Positions 1 through 11,816 are shown, counted from the first letter of the stretch. The stretch: DNA of 64,000 nt from Pleodorina starrii (GCA_030267565.1 BRXU01000001.1:1798001-1862000), one strand, 5' to 3'. The notes: generated by a model from the sequence alone, not told the origin. A program made the numbers and translations.

Positions 1-1981
1 CCACACGGGCCGCGTGCTCCAGCACCCTGCTGCGGAGAAGGGCGCTCCTGAGGGTACGCAGCGCTTCCTGCAGCTCCGGCTGGTCGTACGGCCCACCCGT
101 TTCGCTGGCTGACCCCATGAGCCACGAGAGCACGTGGTATAGCCAGCTGGAGCAGTCCATCATTTCTGCGTCGGCTACAAGGCACCCCAAGGTTGCTGGC
201 GGGCCCTGGTTCAAGGCTGCATCCATCGCTGCCGCTCCCGTTGCTGCTCCGGCTGCTGCCACTACCCCCAGCCGCGGCGGCGGCGCCGCCGCTTCCGTCA
301 CCGCAGCGGCGTTTATAGCCGCCGCCGTCTTCGCCGCCTGCGCCGCCAGCACGCGCGCCAGGCACTGCGGCAGGTCCGTGCGGACCAGCAGCCGCACCAC
401 CTCCGCGGCGACAGCACAGGTGCGCGTGGTCACGGTGGCGGCGGCGGTGGCGGGTGTCTTGCACAGCGCATCGAGCAGTGCCAGCAGCCTGTTGCAGAGG
501 TGCCCAAACACGTGCGCGGCCGTCAGCTTGCCGGGGGTTGAACAGGGGCCATGCAATGGCCGCGACAAATGCCGTACAGTGTACGACAGCAGTTTGATCA
601 GGGTGAAGCGTTCGTTGGGGTCCCCCCAGGTCTCAGCAAGGTCTGCTGACGATGATGAATGGGTCTGAGTCTCCAGCCTATCGTATACTGCCTCCCACAG
701 CTCGTTGGTTGGGGCGCCGTTCGGGTCCAAGTCAGGCCAGCAGTAAGCCGCATCCAGATCGGCTTCCACATCCAGATCGGCTGCCTCCGCGCCCGCCTCG
801 TCTGCATCAGCACTGCGGCCAGCACCACAGCTGTCGCTGACGGTGGCACAGGCGCCTGCAGCTGCGACGGTGCCCCCCTGGGCGGTGCTCGGGCCTGTAC
901 TGGTCGTTGGCGCGGCCGCGTCTGCGCAAGCGGCCTCGGCCACGGTAGGCCCAGCAGAGTGGTGGCGGCAGGACCCAGATGGCGACCCAGATGGCGACCC
1001 AGATGGCGACCCAGATGGCAACCCAGATAGCGCCGCCCTCCCGTCAGAAATGGTTGCCTGTGTCGCCAAGGTGGCAGCAGGGGCGGCTGCTAGGCCGCTG
1101 TCCTCTGCCAGCGCTCCTGCAGCCGCCGCGGGGGGCCAGGTCCCCTCACCAGTACAGGCCACTGCCTCCGCGGCTGCTGCACGTTCCTCTGCCTCCGCGG
1201 CTGCTGTGCGTTCATCTGCATTCGCGGCCGTTGCGCGTGCCGCCGTCTCCTCCTTCCGAGATGCCGGACTGAGAAACCCTTCCGGGGCAGTCGCATGCAG
1301 GGCCACTGCTGCTGCTGCTGCTGGCTCTGCCGCACCTGTCCCTGTCGCTGCTGCCACTGCCTGATTAGGCCCCGAAGCGCCCAGGCCAGCCCACATGCCC
1401 CAGGCTAGTGCGGCTGCCTCCTCCACGGCCCTATGCAAGGCGGACTGGGCGGCGGCCATCTCGGAGACCAGCGGCAGGCCGCCCCCGGAGGCAGCTAACG
1501 CTGCCACGGCGGCCGCCTCTGTTGCCTCGAGGGCAGCGGACGCAGCGCTTTCCACGTCCCCGACCGCCGCCGCATCCCTTACCCTGGCGCATGCTGACGT
1601 GGCACGGCGGTGCTGACACTCCACCAAAGCCCGCGCGATTTGGTCGAGGACCGGCAGGGCCTTCGCGGCTGTCGGGCGGACCTGGTGCGCCGGGAGACAG
1701 GCGGCGTGCGCCGCGTGCCCCAGCGCCGCTTCGGCGCCTGAAATAGCGGCCAGGAATGTGTCAGCACTCGTGTTGAGTTCGGTTGCGGCTCTCACAGCTC
1801 CGAGCGCGTGGGCCAGCAAGCACAACAACGATGAGCTGGAATCTGGCGCTTTGGTTGCGCATTCCGCATCGTCCGTTGCGTCATGTCCTGCCTCAGATGC
1901 TCCTTTAATCCTTACAGCCGTAGATAAGAGATTATAGAGCTGCTTAACCTTGCAGATGAGCTGGTGTAGCGTGTCGTCCAT
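1..1981 (-). CDS. Ala-rich uncharacterised protein, 5' part (runs off left edge)
   Basis: The minus strand is open without a stop from an ATG at 1981-1979 to the left edge, 660 codons; I checked every codon in this frame. The product starts MDDTLHQLI and is dominated by Ala, with long helical stretches, few aromatics, a run of Gly-Ser-Pro repeats (about residues 317-337) and an acidic Asp/Glu patch near residues 385-405. The first 170 residues resemble the protein at 31767-32537: both have a segment of the form A-L-x-V-x-x-Q-x-A-R-A followed by a GD-x-x-x-A-A helix. No catalytic motif, signal peptide or membrane segment was seen. Function unknown. The unbroken frame over nearly 2 kb in GC-rich DNA supports coding but is not proof, since high GC lowers stop frequency. 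Confidence 0.55.
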   Translation of the reverse strand, partial: MDDTLHQLICKVKQLYNLLSTAVRIKGASEAGHDATDDAECATKAPDSSSSLLCLLAHALGAVRAATELNTSADTFLAAISGAEAALGHAAHAACLPAHQVRPTAAKALPVLDQIARALVECQHRRATSACARVRDAAAVGDVESAASAALEATEAAAVAALAASGGGLPLVSEMAAAQSALHRAVEEAAALAWGMWAGLGASGPNQAVAAATGTGAAEPAAAAAVALHATAPEGFLSPASRKEETAARATAANADERTAAAEAEERAAAAEAVACTGEGTWPPAAAAGALAEDSGLAAAPAATLATQATISDGRAALSGLPSGSPSGSPSGSPSGSCRHHSAGPTVAEAACADAAAPTTSTGPSTAQGGTVAAAGACATVSDSCGAGRSADADEAGAEAADLDVEADLDAAYCWPDLDPNGAPTNELWEAVYDRLETQTHSSSSADLAETWGDPNERFTLIKLLSYTVRHLSRPLHGPCSTPGKLTAAHVFGHLCNRLLALLDALCKTPATAAATVTTRTCAVAAEVVRLLVRTDLPQCLARVLAAQAAKTAAAINAAAVTEAAAPPPRLGVVAAAGAATGAAAMDAALNQGPPATLGCLVADAEMMDCSSWLYHVLSWLMGSASETGGPYDQPELQEALRTLRSALLRSRVLEHAARV
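971..1030 (-). repeat. 12-bp coding tandem repeat, five copies
   Basis: The unit GACCCAGATGGC occurs four times exactly and a fifth time with two changes. On the minus strand it encodes Ser-Gly-Ser-Pro repeats inside the Ala-rich protein, so it keeps frame when units are gained or lost. Confidence 0.9.
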
Positions 1982-3600
1982 ATCGTGAGTATGCTTCTTA
2001 CGTTGTCGGTTCACGCCTAAACATGGCCTGTTTTTATGACACAACAAACTGGACCAAGTCGTGGTCTGTTTTGTTGTTTCCCATTCTGAAGTGTTTGGGA
2101 ATTGACCTACGGCTGTGCATTTCGCAACTCAAGTGGGCAGATCTAGTAGGCCAAGGTAAGGTCCCTAATGGACAGCTGTGCCCAGGTGTATGAAAAGGCA
2201 AGACGTATGAAAAGCTCTCCTAAGTCTCCTTAATTTGGCGGTTGGGACAGCTCCGAAGCCCGGGGTCCCGAAAGGCGCCACCGCGTTGCGCACAACTGAT
2301 TTCCTTTCATGACAACGCAAAAGGAGCAAATTGGATGTATAAACGTCTCCCAAACAAGCCAGCAGTCTTTCATGCACAAGCGAAGCTGCGAAGGTCAATC
2401 GTCCAATCGCGCGATCTGGTAGTACGATTCCCGACACCAGCCTTCTTGATGACAGACCTGTGCCTTCATGCTGTTACAGTGGGCTCCGGGCCCTCCAAAG
2501 CGTCATCCGGAGGGCAGAGCCCGCAGGCCAGCTTGCCGCGCACTGCACCGGAGGCGGCCAAGGAGGGCAGAGGAAGGCGCAACCCTGCGCAACCAGGCCA
2601 AACAAGCACGAGCCACCCTGCCAGAAACGAGCGAACCCGGGGGGGGGAAGGGGAAATAGCACAGAACCCGCGACCACAGGGACTCGGGGAGATGGCCGTG
2701 AGGCGTGGGCGTCGCTCGCCAGTCTCCCTCCCCCCACCCGCGCGGCGTAGATCGCAATGGGGACTGCGGGAGCCAGGTAAAGTGCAGATCCGCAAGTACG
2801 GTAGGTAGAGGCCAGCGACAAAAGAACCAACGAGCGAGCAGGGCTCGTTCTTTTGGGTCGACGCCCAGTCATCTGTAGTAGATATGCCACCCGCCGATCG
2901 AGGGAGGGGCCTAGGTCGACCGGTAACACTTCCCACACAGCGCTCAGCGCAGAGGTGCAGAGGACTGCTCTCATACCAGTCGTCCGCCGCCTCATCGGGC
3001 GGCACGACGGGCAACAACACCCATGCACCGACATTGATGCGTCTGAGCTTAGCCGCTGCGCCGGCTACGGTAAGTACGCCTACTTTCCTAGAGTTTCCGC
3101 AGCGCACGCCACCCAGGACCCAGCTCGTTCGCACGCTACCTCCGGCCACCCGACCCACGGGACACTCTGCAGCCGCCGACTCTCCAGCAACTCCCCGATC
3201 GACGCGCCAAGCACGCACGCCAAAGTACCACCCGCCCCGGTTTGTCGGCTCCAGCACTGGAGCCGACAACCCCAGCTGCGTTACCGCTCCCAGCATCACC
3301 ACCCCAGCTGCGTTACCGCTCCCAGCATCACCCCAAACCCACATTGTCAACGGTTCAACGGCCGACCTCCGACGTAGCTTACACGCGGGATACGGCTCGT
3401 GTCGTCCCGGCCTTGGGGCCTACATCCACTACATATGGCGCCGCAGCTAGGATGGCCGGAGGCTGGCTGGCTGGCTCCATCGCGCCAGCCAGCCTTGACA
3501 GCCTCAATCTCACGCGCGTCCAAACCTCGATCCTCCCTGCCCCATCACATCACACCACAACACATACCCCGAGACATGCGCCGAGAATGCTCCTCCGGGT
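1982..3600. other. Intergenic stretch between two minus-strand genes
   Basis: It lies upstream of the Ala-rich gene (5' end at 1981) and downstream of the DUF455 gene (stop at 3601). Open frames on both strands overlap each other and have no recognisable motifs. I see no RNA gene. It holds a perfect short palindrome (3242-3269) and a 32-bp tandem duplication (3269-3332). Confidence 0.5.
3242..3332. repeat. 13-bp-arm palindrome next to a 32-bp tandem duplication
   Basis: 3242-3254 and 3257-3269 are exact inverted copies (arm TTGTCGGCTCCAG) separated by two bases. 3269-3300 is then repeated exactly at 3301-3332. No gene is associated; it sits about 270 bp past the stop of the DUF455 gene. Confidence 0.85.
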
Positions 3601-3721
3601 CTACCTGCCTGCCTGCCTGTCTGCGGCTGCCTCATGCGCTTGCAGTCCCTGCGCTCGCTGCTGACCCGTCTGCGGCTGTGGCGGCTCCTGCTGCTGCTGC
3701 TCCGGCTGCTGCTGCTGCTGC

Positions 3722-3757
<36 letters not shown>

Positions 3758-4504
3758 GGCTGCACCGCCAGGGGCAGGTACCACTCAGGGCCGAAACCAG
3801 CCTTGGCACGCGCCTCCTCATTGAACGGCGGCTGCGGCAGGTGGCGAAGTGGAGGGGGCCGGGGCCGCATCAGGGCAGGGCATCAGGACAGAGGAAAGCC
3901 AGCTCGGCGGCAGGTGCGCCATTCTCACAGGTGTGTGAGTGTGTGTGCGTGCGCACGCACACGCACACCTCACCTCACCTCATCCACCCTCAATCCTCCC
4001 TCCCTCCTGACCTGGGCCGCCCGTCTGGCTGCTCAACGGCTCAGCTGCCAGTGCATGCGTGCGTGGCGCCCCCGTTGGCCCGACAAACAACTGCCGCACA
4101 GGGCAACACCGCCCGCGCCTACCGTATGGCTGCGGCCTACCGTATGTATCGCGTGTCTCCGGTGAACGGACGGGCGACAGCAACGCAGCAAACACCCCGC
4201 GACAACAACACGCCCAGCCGCCTCGCGCCCCACAACGCTCTGCTGCCCCGTCCCGACGACACCACGGCTGCGCGGCAGCGAGCCAACACTGACCCCACGT
4301 TCGCCTGGCAGGCGGGCGTAGGGCCTCAAGCCGATCTACCCGCCCCCCTGCCCCCGAACCCACCGCCCCCCAACCCCCAACCCCCAGGAACGCCGCCGCC
4401 GCCCTCACCTTCAGGGCTCCCCAGAAATGCGACCGCACGAGCGAGTGGAACCACTCCTCCACACTGCCGTACTTCCTGGCGTCAACGACCCAGGCCGTCG
4501 GGGT

Positions 4505-4539
<35 letters not shown>

Positions 4540-7500
4540 ACGACGCCGACGACGCCGACGACGACGACGACGCGGGCGGCAGGCCCTCGCAGCAGCCGGC
4601 ACCGCCGCTGGCGCTGGCGCCGGCGCCGGCGCCACAGTCGCCCTCTGCGGCGCGCGGCTGCTGGCTACTGGCCGCCTCACTGACTGCCACTGACAGCTGC
4701 GCCAATCGCTCGCCCACGGCGTCGTCCAATGCGATGCCAGAGCCAGGTGGTACGGCGTCTGCCGTACCATCGGCCCCGGCGGGTGGCGGCGGCGCATCGG
4801 CCGGCGGCGCAGGTTGTCGCCTGCCGTGCGCGACGTCGTACAGGTACTTGATCCAGCGCACGCCCGCCGCGCAGTGCGACACCTCCTCCTGCGCAGTACG
4901 GCATCACGCGTCATGCAGTACGGCACAAAAGTATTATACATCGAAGACAGTGGCGCATCGCCATGAAAGCGGCCGCGGCCGTCCTAGTGCCAGGCTCCCA
5001 GGAGGGAAGGCGCTGCCAGTTCGCGAGATGGGACGTTGGAGCCAAGATGGCGCCTGCGGCCGCCGCCTCCTGTTGGGCGGCAGGATGCGCCCGAGGCGGC
5101 AGGAAGCGCAGGCGGCGACTGCTCGACGTGAGCCCCGGCGGCAAACTCCCGAGGCAGGACGCTCACGCACATTCTACTTTCCTTTGCTGCATCCATCGCC
5201 GCGACCGCCCGCCCGCCGATCCTTTGGTTTGCCGGGTCAGTGGCGCTTTGGCTAGTGCTGCGCCAACCATCATTCATCATTCATCATTCTCACACCCTTT
5301 CCTGGATTCCTGCGAATTTCGCTGCTGCTGGCGCAACTCGATATCGGCGGCGGACACGCACCCTCAGTACCCGCAGTGCTCACAGTGCCATGCAACACGC
5401 GGTGGTGTGCAGGCTGCGGCGGTGTGCACCAACCGGCCAGCCTTCCAATGCACTGTGGAAATGCTGCCCGGTTGAGCCGAGCGTCCCAGCGCGCGGCTCC
5501 CAGCCAACCGCCCCCAGCTCCCAGCTCCCAGCCCCCAGTTCCCAGCCCCCAGCTCCCAGTTTCACTCACCGGGTATACGACGTCTCGCAGCAGCGCCGCC
5601 GACTGCGCGTCGCCGTTGTTGGCGAACTTGGCGATGGTGGCGGGCAGCACGTCCAGGCCCCGCGCCTCGTGGACGCAGTGCTCCACCGCCAACCGGGCGG
5701 GCAGCGAGTGGGAGGTGCCGGAGGCGGACTCCCACAGCCTACATGAGCGTGTGTATGTGTGCGTGTGTGTGTGCACCGGTATGTCAGTGTGTGTATAGGT
5801 GACACGTGTGGGTGTGTGTCAGTGTGTGAGCGTGTGTGTATGTGTGGGTGTGTAAAAACGCTGCACCGGTATACAGGTGGACATACGGCACATAGGTACG
5901 ACGAACACGTCGCGGGTGTGTGCCGTACAGTGCACCTGCTGCGCATTTGTTCCTTCACCCTCCCCCTCCCCCCCGAATGCCCGAGCCCAAAACCCTAGGC
6001 CTCACCCATCATGCACTGGGAAGGCACCGTAGTACGAACCCGTTTCCTGCGCGCGCAGGTGTGTGGGTCAGTGTGGAGTTGAAGGTGGGGGGGGGGGGAG
6101 GTGGTGTAGGATGCGAGAGTTACAATGAGGGACCACTAGGGTCCTGCGCTGGCGCACTCAGAACCTCACGGGTGTAGGGAGTGGAGGGGCGGGTGGCGGC
6201 CGTGGAGGCTCTTGAGAAGAGGAGAAGGAGGGGGGGGAGGGACGCGGGGCCAACGGCAGACGCGGCCTCCCTCAAGGTACCGGTACTGCTGGTGTGGCGG
6301 GGCGCTTCCCTTACAGAGACAAACACAGCCTGCCTCAAGATCCAAGATCCAAGATCCAAACGCCCAAATCCCTATCCAGAAGATGGACCGCAAACCCGTC
6401 GTGGCGGGTACAACGGGGGGAGGGGCGTGGGCGCCGTTTGCGGCATGCGACAAAACGCAAACTGCTTCATCGCACCGCACCGCACTGCACCGCCCCGCCC
6501 CGCGCAAAGCCGCCCCGCGCAAAGCCTTCACCGCCCTGCGCCCAGCCGCACCTCGAGGCGCTTTGCCAGAGCCGAAAAGTGGCGGCACTCGTCCTCGGCG
6601 ACCTCGAGGAGGAGGAGGGGGAGGGGCGTTTGAAGTGCGAATTTGCAAAGAAATGAAACAAAAAGCCCTACGGACGTTGTAGTCTGAAGGAGGGGGGATG
6701 AACACCGTAGCGGGTGGTTGGGAGTTGGTAGTTGGAGGAAGTTGGGAGTGGACCACCAACCTGGGCACAGCCCGGGGCCCGTATGGCCCTGGACCGTGAG
6801 GAGGCACCAAAAGAGAGAGATAGAGGGCAAGAAATGAAGGGGCTGATGCGGCGTCCCCGTGCACCACGCAGTCCTGAACCGGACCCACAGACCCTCCAAG
6901 CCCCCCCAAGCTCATGTGCTGATGTGCTGATTACCCTGCACCAGCACGCGCACCGCCCCCCCCCCGGCTGGCGCTGCTGCAGTCTAAACACATCCATGCC
7001 CCCGCCCCCTCCGTGACCGCCCTGCCCTGGAAATCCTACTGCCCCGCCTGCGACTCGTGTGCGCTGGCACCAAACCGTGCCGTACCGTCACAAAATCGTC
7101 GAAGAACTGTCGGGGCATGTCGTACACATCCGGCTGGAGGCCGAAGCGCGCCACGACGTCCCAGGACAGGTCCACCGCCCAGTTCTCGATGTGTACGGCA
7201 GAGTGCAGCAGCGCCTGGCGGGAAGCAAGCGTGCCGCCCTTGCCGCGACGGGGAACCTGCGCGCGGGGTTATCCACGTATAGGCCGGAGCCCGTGAACGG
7301 GTGCGGGGGTGGGAGAGAGGTAGGGTCAAGATGATGCGGGGGTGGGTGAGGTAGTAAATATAAAACCGCAGAGATGGGTCGGAGGCGACGGATTCCAATC
7401 TCTCGTCAAGGGCTGCCAGGGGTTACGCACCGCACGGTGTTTCGCACTTTGCCAATAAACCCCTCTCCCTAATAACACAACTCCCGTGTCCGTCTCTGAA

Positions 7501-8359
7501 CACAATCCCCGTGTATGTCGCTCTCTTCGAACCCCAGCGCTGGCTGGGAGTCCCTAATGTTGCTACGGCTTGCCACGTGGCGCAATGCCGTAATGCGGTG
7601 CCGTACCTCGCCCGGCGCGCACACGCGGACCTGATCGTGGCGAAGGGGGCAGGGGCGGGGGGGAGTGGCAGGGAGGGACGGGCAGGGCGCAGCGAGTTGG
7701 CAGCGAGAGATGGTTTTATCAGCACGTTGGGGTTTCGAACACCGTTCATGGCAGCGGCAATGCACCGGAGGGAGCGGAGGGTCCGCGGCAGCCGTAGCAG
7801 CCGTAGCAGCAGTAGTAGCAACCTCAGTGCAGATTGGAGGGCAGGTGCGGTATGCGCCAGCAGGTGATCATTTTGAGCCCCTTCGCCAAACACAGCCGAT
7901 TTAGGATAGTTGGTTGCAGGTCCTTGACCGGACGCACAAGGCTCTGGGGACGTTTGGGTGTGTGCGTACAGCGCTGTACACCGGATGCCCCGAAACCGGA
8001 TGCCCCGAAACCCTTCTCGCAGGTGCTTGTCCCGTGCAGGCACCTCCACGGCCCGGAATTTGGGTCCCGCTTCAAAGTTTGTAAGGCGGTAGGGAAGTGA
8101 GGGAGCAGGTGAGGGAGGTCCATTCGTGCCGGCTTGCCTTGTCGTCCCGCCTTGCGGGCCGGTCGGGTGCATGCAGGCGCTGCCAGTGAACCGGCCGCAC
8201 GCGCTTTATCACGCCCTCGCGCCACATCTTCACGGTCGCATAGGTGTACTCCGCCTTCACCCAGGGGTCGGGGCACTCGAGCACCTTGAGCGCGCATTCT
8301 ACCAGGCTGTCGTCGGCGCAGGGAGGCGCCGGCACCGGCACTGCCTGCTGGCTGTCCAT
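3601..8359 (-). CDS. DUF455 (PF04305) ferritin-like protein, seven exons
   Basis: Exons on the minus strand: 8359-8138, 7256-7086, 6602-6552, 6046-6006, 5738-5570, 4888-4409, 3831-3601; together 454 residues in one frame. All introns are GT-AG except the first, which uses a GC donor (AAG|GCAAGC); a missed mini-exon there is possible. Family marks are clear: APDRPARRDDK, then VPRRGKGG, HIENWAVDLSWD, EDECRHF, VHEARGLDV, EEVSHCAAG, and PPFNEEARAKAGFGPEWY near the end. The E, ExxH, E, ExxH pattern is what a di-iron four-helix bundle needs, as in MiaE-related ferritin-like folds. The reaction is not established for this family. Oddities: about 85 residues of Pro/Ser/Ala insert between the last ligand helix and the conserved C-terminal block, and a poly-Gln tail. 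Identity is firm; individual splice joins less so. Confidence 0.82.
5745..5862. repeat. TG-rich microsatellite in an intron of the DUF455 gene
   Basis: An imperfect run of TG dinucleotides mixed with TGTATG units directly upstream (minus-strand sense) of the exon starting at 5738. Simple sequence with no coding content. Confidence 0.8.
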
Positions 8360-8708
8360 GGAGAAAGACCCTTACTTCTCGACCTAACGTTCTCGACCTA
8401 ACGGAAGGAAGCTAACGTCTTAGACCTCAAAGCCGTCTCGCAGCGAACACCCAACTGGTCCGTAAGAATGTACCGCGACTTCAAGTGGAACAGCAGTTTG
8501 CAGTCGCGGCGCAGCGTTCTGAATATCCTGTGTGTAAAATATACGCCAGCAAAAAATAAAACAAATTTACTTTCTCGGACGTGAACAAGCTACGCCGGGA
8601 CCCGGGAGTGCAGACGGCAGTGTCAAGACTTCTTTGCTATTTGCTACGTATTCTACATCGACGGACTGCGGCGACTGCACAAGTCCACAAGCGCGTTATG
8701 ATAATGAG
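8360..8708. other. 5' flank of the DUF455 gene, up to the hAT insertion
   Basis: No gene recognised. It should hold the DUF455 promoter. The hAT element was inserted at its far end, about 350 bp upstream of the DUF455 start codon. Confidence 0.4.
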
Positions 8709-8716
8709 GCTCCTTC

Positions 8717-10660
8717 CAGACATCGGCAAACGCTTCGGTACGTTCGGTCCGTACCGAAGTGACCGAAACTGAAATAGGCCGACCGAACCCGATCCGCTTA
8801 CCGAAATAGGACCTCCCGACGCTGGCCCGGCTGCAACAGTTCCATCAGCTGCAGCCGCAGCTGTATCCTGCACCGCAACCGATGAATGGGATGGTTATGC
8901 CTCACCCCCCGCCTGCTCCGCCGCCTCCACCCGCGGCGCCACCACTTCCCAACCAAACAGCAGCTGATGGCGCGGGCCCAACTGCCGTCCGCGGCGGGCA
9001 GCGACGAGGAGTCCCATGGGCACGCGTGGCGCACACTGGCGACAGCGACGATGAATACGTTCCGAGTGACGGTGAGCTGGAGGCGGCAGAGCAGGACTTT
9101 GATTCGGACTATGACGAGAGAGAGCCGGAGTCGAAGCGCAAGGTGTTCCGTGACCTGTACGGCAAGCTAACCGAGTACATGCCCCTGGCCTTCTTTCATT
9201 TCATGTGCGATGTGTTGGAGATTGCGGATACCGCGCTGAAGCTTATGCAAGTGAAAGAGTTCAAGTTTGGGGATATCGCTGGTACGGTGGAAGCTTGCAG
9301 GCAGCGACTGCACACCTCGTTCATTGAGGTTGCACCGGGCCAGTACTGCACGCCCGCTCTGCGTGCTTTCTTTGAGCAGATGCAGGCCTCCGGGTTCACA
9401 TCGTACGGGGGCCACAATGTGACGGGCGTGCCGCCACCCGATGCACGCTTGCGTGACGTGCATGCCCTCGTGTCCGAGTACGCCCGCAATCTGAGTGATC
9501 ACCTGTCGAGGCGATTCCCTGATAGCGCATTCCTGTCGGCCCTGTCTTTGTTTGATCCCGCGGAGTACCCCGAGAAGCTGGATGACGTGGAAGAGTGGGC
9601 GGCACCAAAGTGGAAGGCAATTGCCGATTATTTCGATGAGCGGCGCCGCGCAGCTGTGCATTCGCACGCGTGCCACCCGTCACTCGATGTGGGTGCTGCT
9701 GAGCACGAGTTTTTCACGTGCCTGGGCATGAAGTATATGTGGGAGAAGCGGGGCAAGGCCCTTGAGCGTCGGAAGGCCTTTATTGAGTATCACGTAAAGC
9801 AGAAGGCCATGGTCGACGAGCTGCTGGCGGGTGGGGTGAGCCTGCTCGACGAGGGCGACGGCCTCGACGCACTGCAGAGCTTGAATGAGCCCGGTAGCGC
9901 GCGGCCCGTGCACCACGTGGATGCCGCATACCGCGAGCTGCTGAGCGAGCGGCGCGGACTTCTGCCCATGTTCCTCAAGGTGATGCTGTTTTGCATTATG
10001 ATCAAGCCCACGTCCGTCAACTGCGAGCGGGTTTTCTCTTACCGCACGCTGTTGAAGACGGACAGGCGCGCGCGCCTGTCGTGTGTCCGGCTGTCGCAGT
10101 GCTTGTGGCTGAAGTACAACACGTCGGGGGATTTGGAGGTTGAGGGGAAGATGCTGAAGGCGGCCGCGAAAGAGTACAAGTCAAAGGTGCATATGCGGCT
10201 GTTCAACAGCATTGCGGAGAAGATTGAGAATCAGATCCGACTGCCACAGTTCTCCCGGCTGCGGTCGGTCTGAACTGCTGTGTGGCAAATGAATGAGGTC
10301 TAATTGAAGTGGGACTGTGCGCAAAGGGACTAAATTGAAGTGGGACTGCACAATGCTTGTTTGGTAATGCTCGGTCGGGGGTGAAGGCTGAGGGAAGGAG
10401 GACAGGTGTGCGAGTACTGCCGTACGTGTGTGTCGTGTGGGGACGGCTGGGAGACCGGTGGGGAGCCGTAATTTCCTGACTTGGAGCTGCTTTGGAGCGA
10501 CTTTTCCTGCGACTGATTTGTAACAGACTATGAGAGGGGAATCCTAAGAAAACCTTCAATTTGCCGTATACACGGAAATTTCGCAACTATCAGAAAAACG
10601 GCCACGCTGACAGAAATTGACCCCTTCCCGAAACCGTATTTGGGCGTTTGCCGATGTCTG
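8717..10660 (+). mobile_element. hAT-superfamily DNA transposon, both ends intact
   Basis: The element is 1,944 bp. Left end CAGACATCGGCAAACGC (8717-8733) is matched exactly in inverted form at 10644-10660. Both ends are flanked by the same 8 bp, GCTCCTTC (8709-8716 and 10661-10668), the target duplication length typical of hAT. The single large reading frame carries the hAT C-terminal dimerisation block. Identical TIRs and an unmutated target duplication imply a fairly recent insertion. At under 2 kb and without an N-terminal BED zinc finger, it is probably an internally deleted, non-autonomous copy, though a small upstream exon cannot be excluded. Confidence 0.9.
8882..10273 (+). CDS. hAT transposase, C-terminal portion
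   Basis: 463 residues from the ATG at 8882; the frame is open back to 8810, just after a possible splice acceptor (AATAG|GAC), so more N-terminal sequence is possible. Residues 1-75 are Pro-rich then acidic. The middle (about 90-330) is helical, as in the RNase H-like half of hAT transposases. Residues about 358-410 contain KPTSVNCERVFSYR followed by an R-x-R-L-S block: the hAT dimerisation domain. I cannot identify the first catalytic Asp or a BED finger. The full family protein is usually 600-800 residues, so this is short. It lies entirely inside the TIR-bounded element. Confidence 0.85.
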   Translation: MNGMVMPHPPPAPPPPPAAPPLPNQTAADGAGPTAVRGGQRRGVPWARVAHTGDSDDEYVPSDGELEAAEQDFDSDYDEREPESKRKVFRDLYGKLTEYMPLAFFHFMCDVLEIADTALKLMQVKEFKFGDIAGTVEACRQRLHTSFIEVAPGQYCTPALRAFFEQMQASGFTSYGGHNVTGVPPPDARLRDVHALVSEYARNLSDHLSRRFPDSAFLSALSLFDPAEYPEKLDDVEEWAAPKWKAIADYFDERRRAAVHSHACHPSLDVGAAEHEFFTCLGMKYMWEKRGKALERRKAFIEYHVKQKAMVDELLAGGVSLLDEGDGLDALQSLNEPGSARPVHHVDAAYRELLSERRGLLPMFLKVMLFCIMIKPTSVNCERVFSYRTLLKTDRRARLSCVRLSQCLWLKYNTSGDLEVEGKMLKAAAKEYKSKVHMRLFNSIAEKIENQIRLPQFSRLRSV

Positions 10661-10668
10661 GCTCCTTC

Positions 10669-11816
10669 TAACGACCATGGGCTTTAGCCGTTGGTCGTTT
10701 CCCTCGCCCGGCGCTGCGCACTGGCCTCTGCGCCCGCGACGTGACTGATAGTGTTACCAGCACCGAATCAACATGATGTTTCCTATAATATGGCGCACTG
10801 ACCGTAGTGCGCCTTGCACTCTTGGCTCGACCTATTATAACGTTTCGCAGCCACCTGCCCAGTGGATGCTCGTGTTTCTCTGGCCACTGTACCTTGAAGT
10901 ATTGACATGTCCCTATGACATTTGATTTCGCCTCGCTCCCTTCGCCATGGCCCATGGAAGATGGGCAGTTGGCCCTCGGGTCGGCAGTACGGACCGTATC
11001 GCATTGTGCGTGCGTTGTGACAAGATCATGTAGCGGAATGCCATGCCATGCAAAGAATCGGTGGCCAACTTGACGTTTTGCTCCGCTCTTCGTCGTGGCG
11101 TCACGGCATTTTTGCACCTCGACAGGAGCTGGCTGCGACGGCTCCAACGCGAGCATCGGGTACAACTTCAGGCTGACAAGCCTCTTTAAAAGAATATCGA
11201 TTATTACTTCTGGGCGCGGAAGACCCTTTTTGTCGAGTCTGTCGAGCTGGGAGTTGACCGTCGCGAAACCGGCAAGGCTAGGAGAGCATGTCGCTAACAC
11301 TTGGCGATGGGCCGGCAGCAGCAATAAATTCAAGCGAGTTTGAAGGTGCTAATGGCAAGCAAGGCGTCGATGGAGCATCCAGGTGCGCGCGGCACGCAGG
11401 GGGACGCCGCCCCGATTCGCGTCTTTGTTCAGCAGGCCTCGGACTTTGCGATATTACTTTCAGTTACAAGCTATAACTTGATCCCACATCCTTGCTCCTG
11501 GTGCCCGTTCGCTGGAGAAAGCTGGCCCGTCGACCGTTCCCCGGACATCCCATCCCGTCTGCGTTCAGTCCATTTGCGTACATTCCAAGCATGCGTTTCT
11601 ATCTACCCCCAACAAATAAACGCCATGCTCCAGAGCACAGCATCTTTGTCCTTCGCTTTTGAACCGCGGCGCATGACGCATGACGCATAGGTGCCACGTA
11701 GCTAGCCGCGTTTCGCCGCGACCGTGCGCGGCACCGCTGCACCATTCAATGCGCCAAGGCGGGGCGGCAGCCAGGCTCTGAGCTGTCGCGCGTTGCCGCC
11801 AACCTCCTCTTCGCAG
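10669..11816. other. Intergenic stretch after the hAT element
   Basis: The longest frame is 221 codons on the minus strand (11333-10668); it crosses the hAT target-site duplication at its end and matches nothing I know. The 5' exon of the gene starting at 11817 must lie in or near the right part of this stretch, but I could not place it. Confidence 0.4.

Noticed and set aside
2466..3350. 294-codon minus-strand frame
   Set aside because: It crosses a palindrome and a tandem duplication, overlaps other frames of similar length, and has no recognisable motif.
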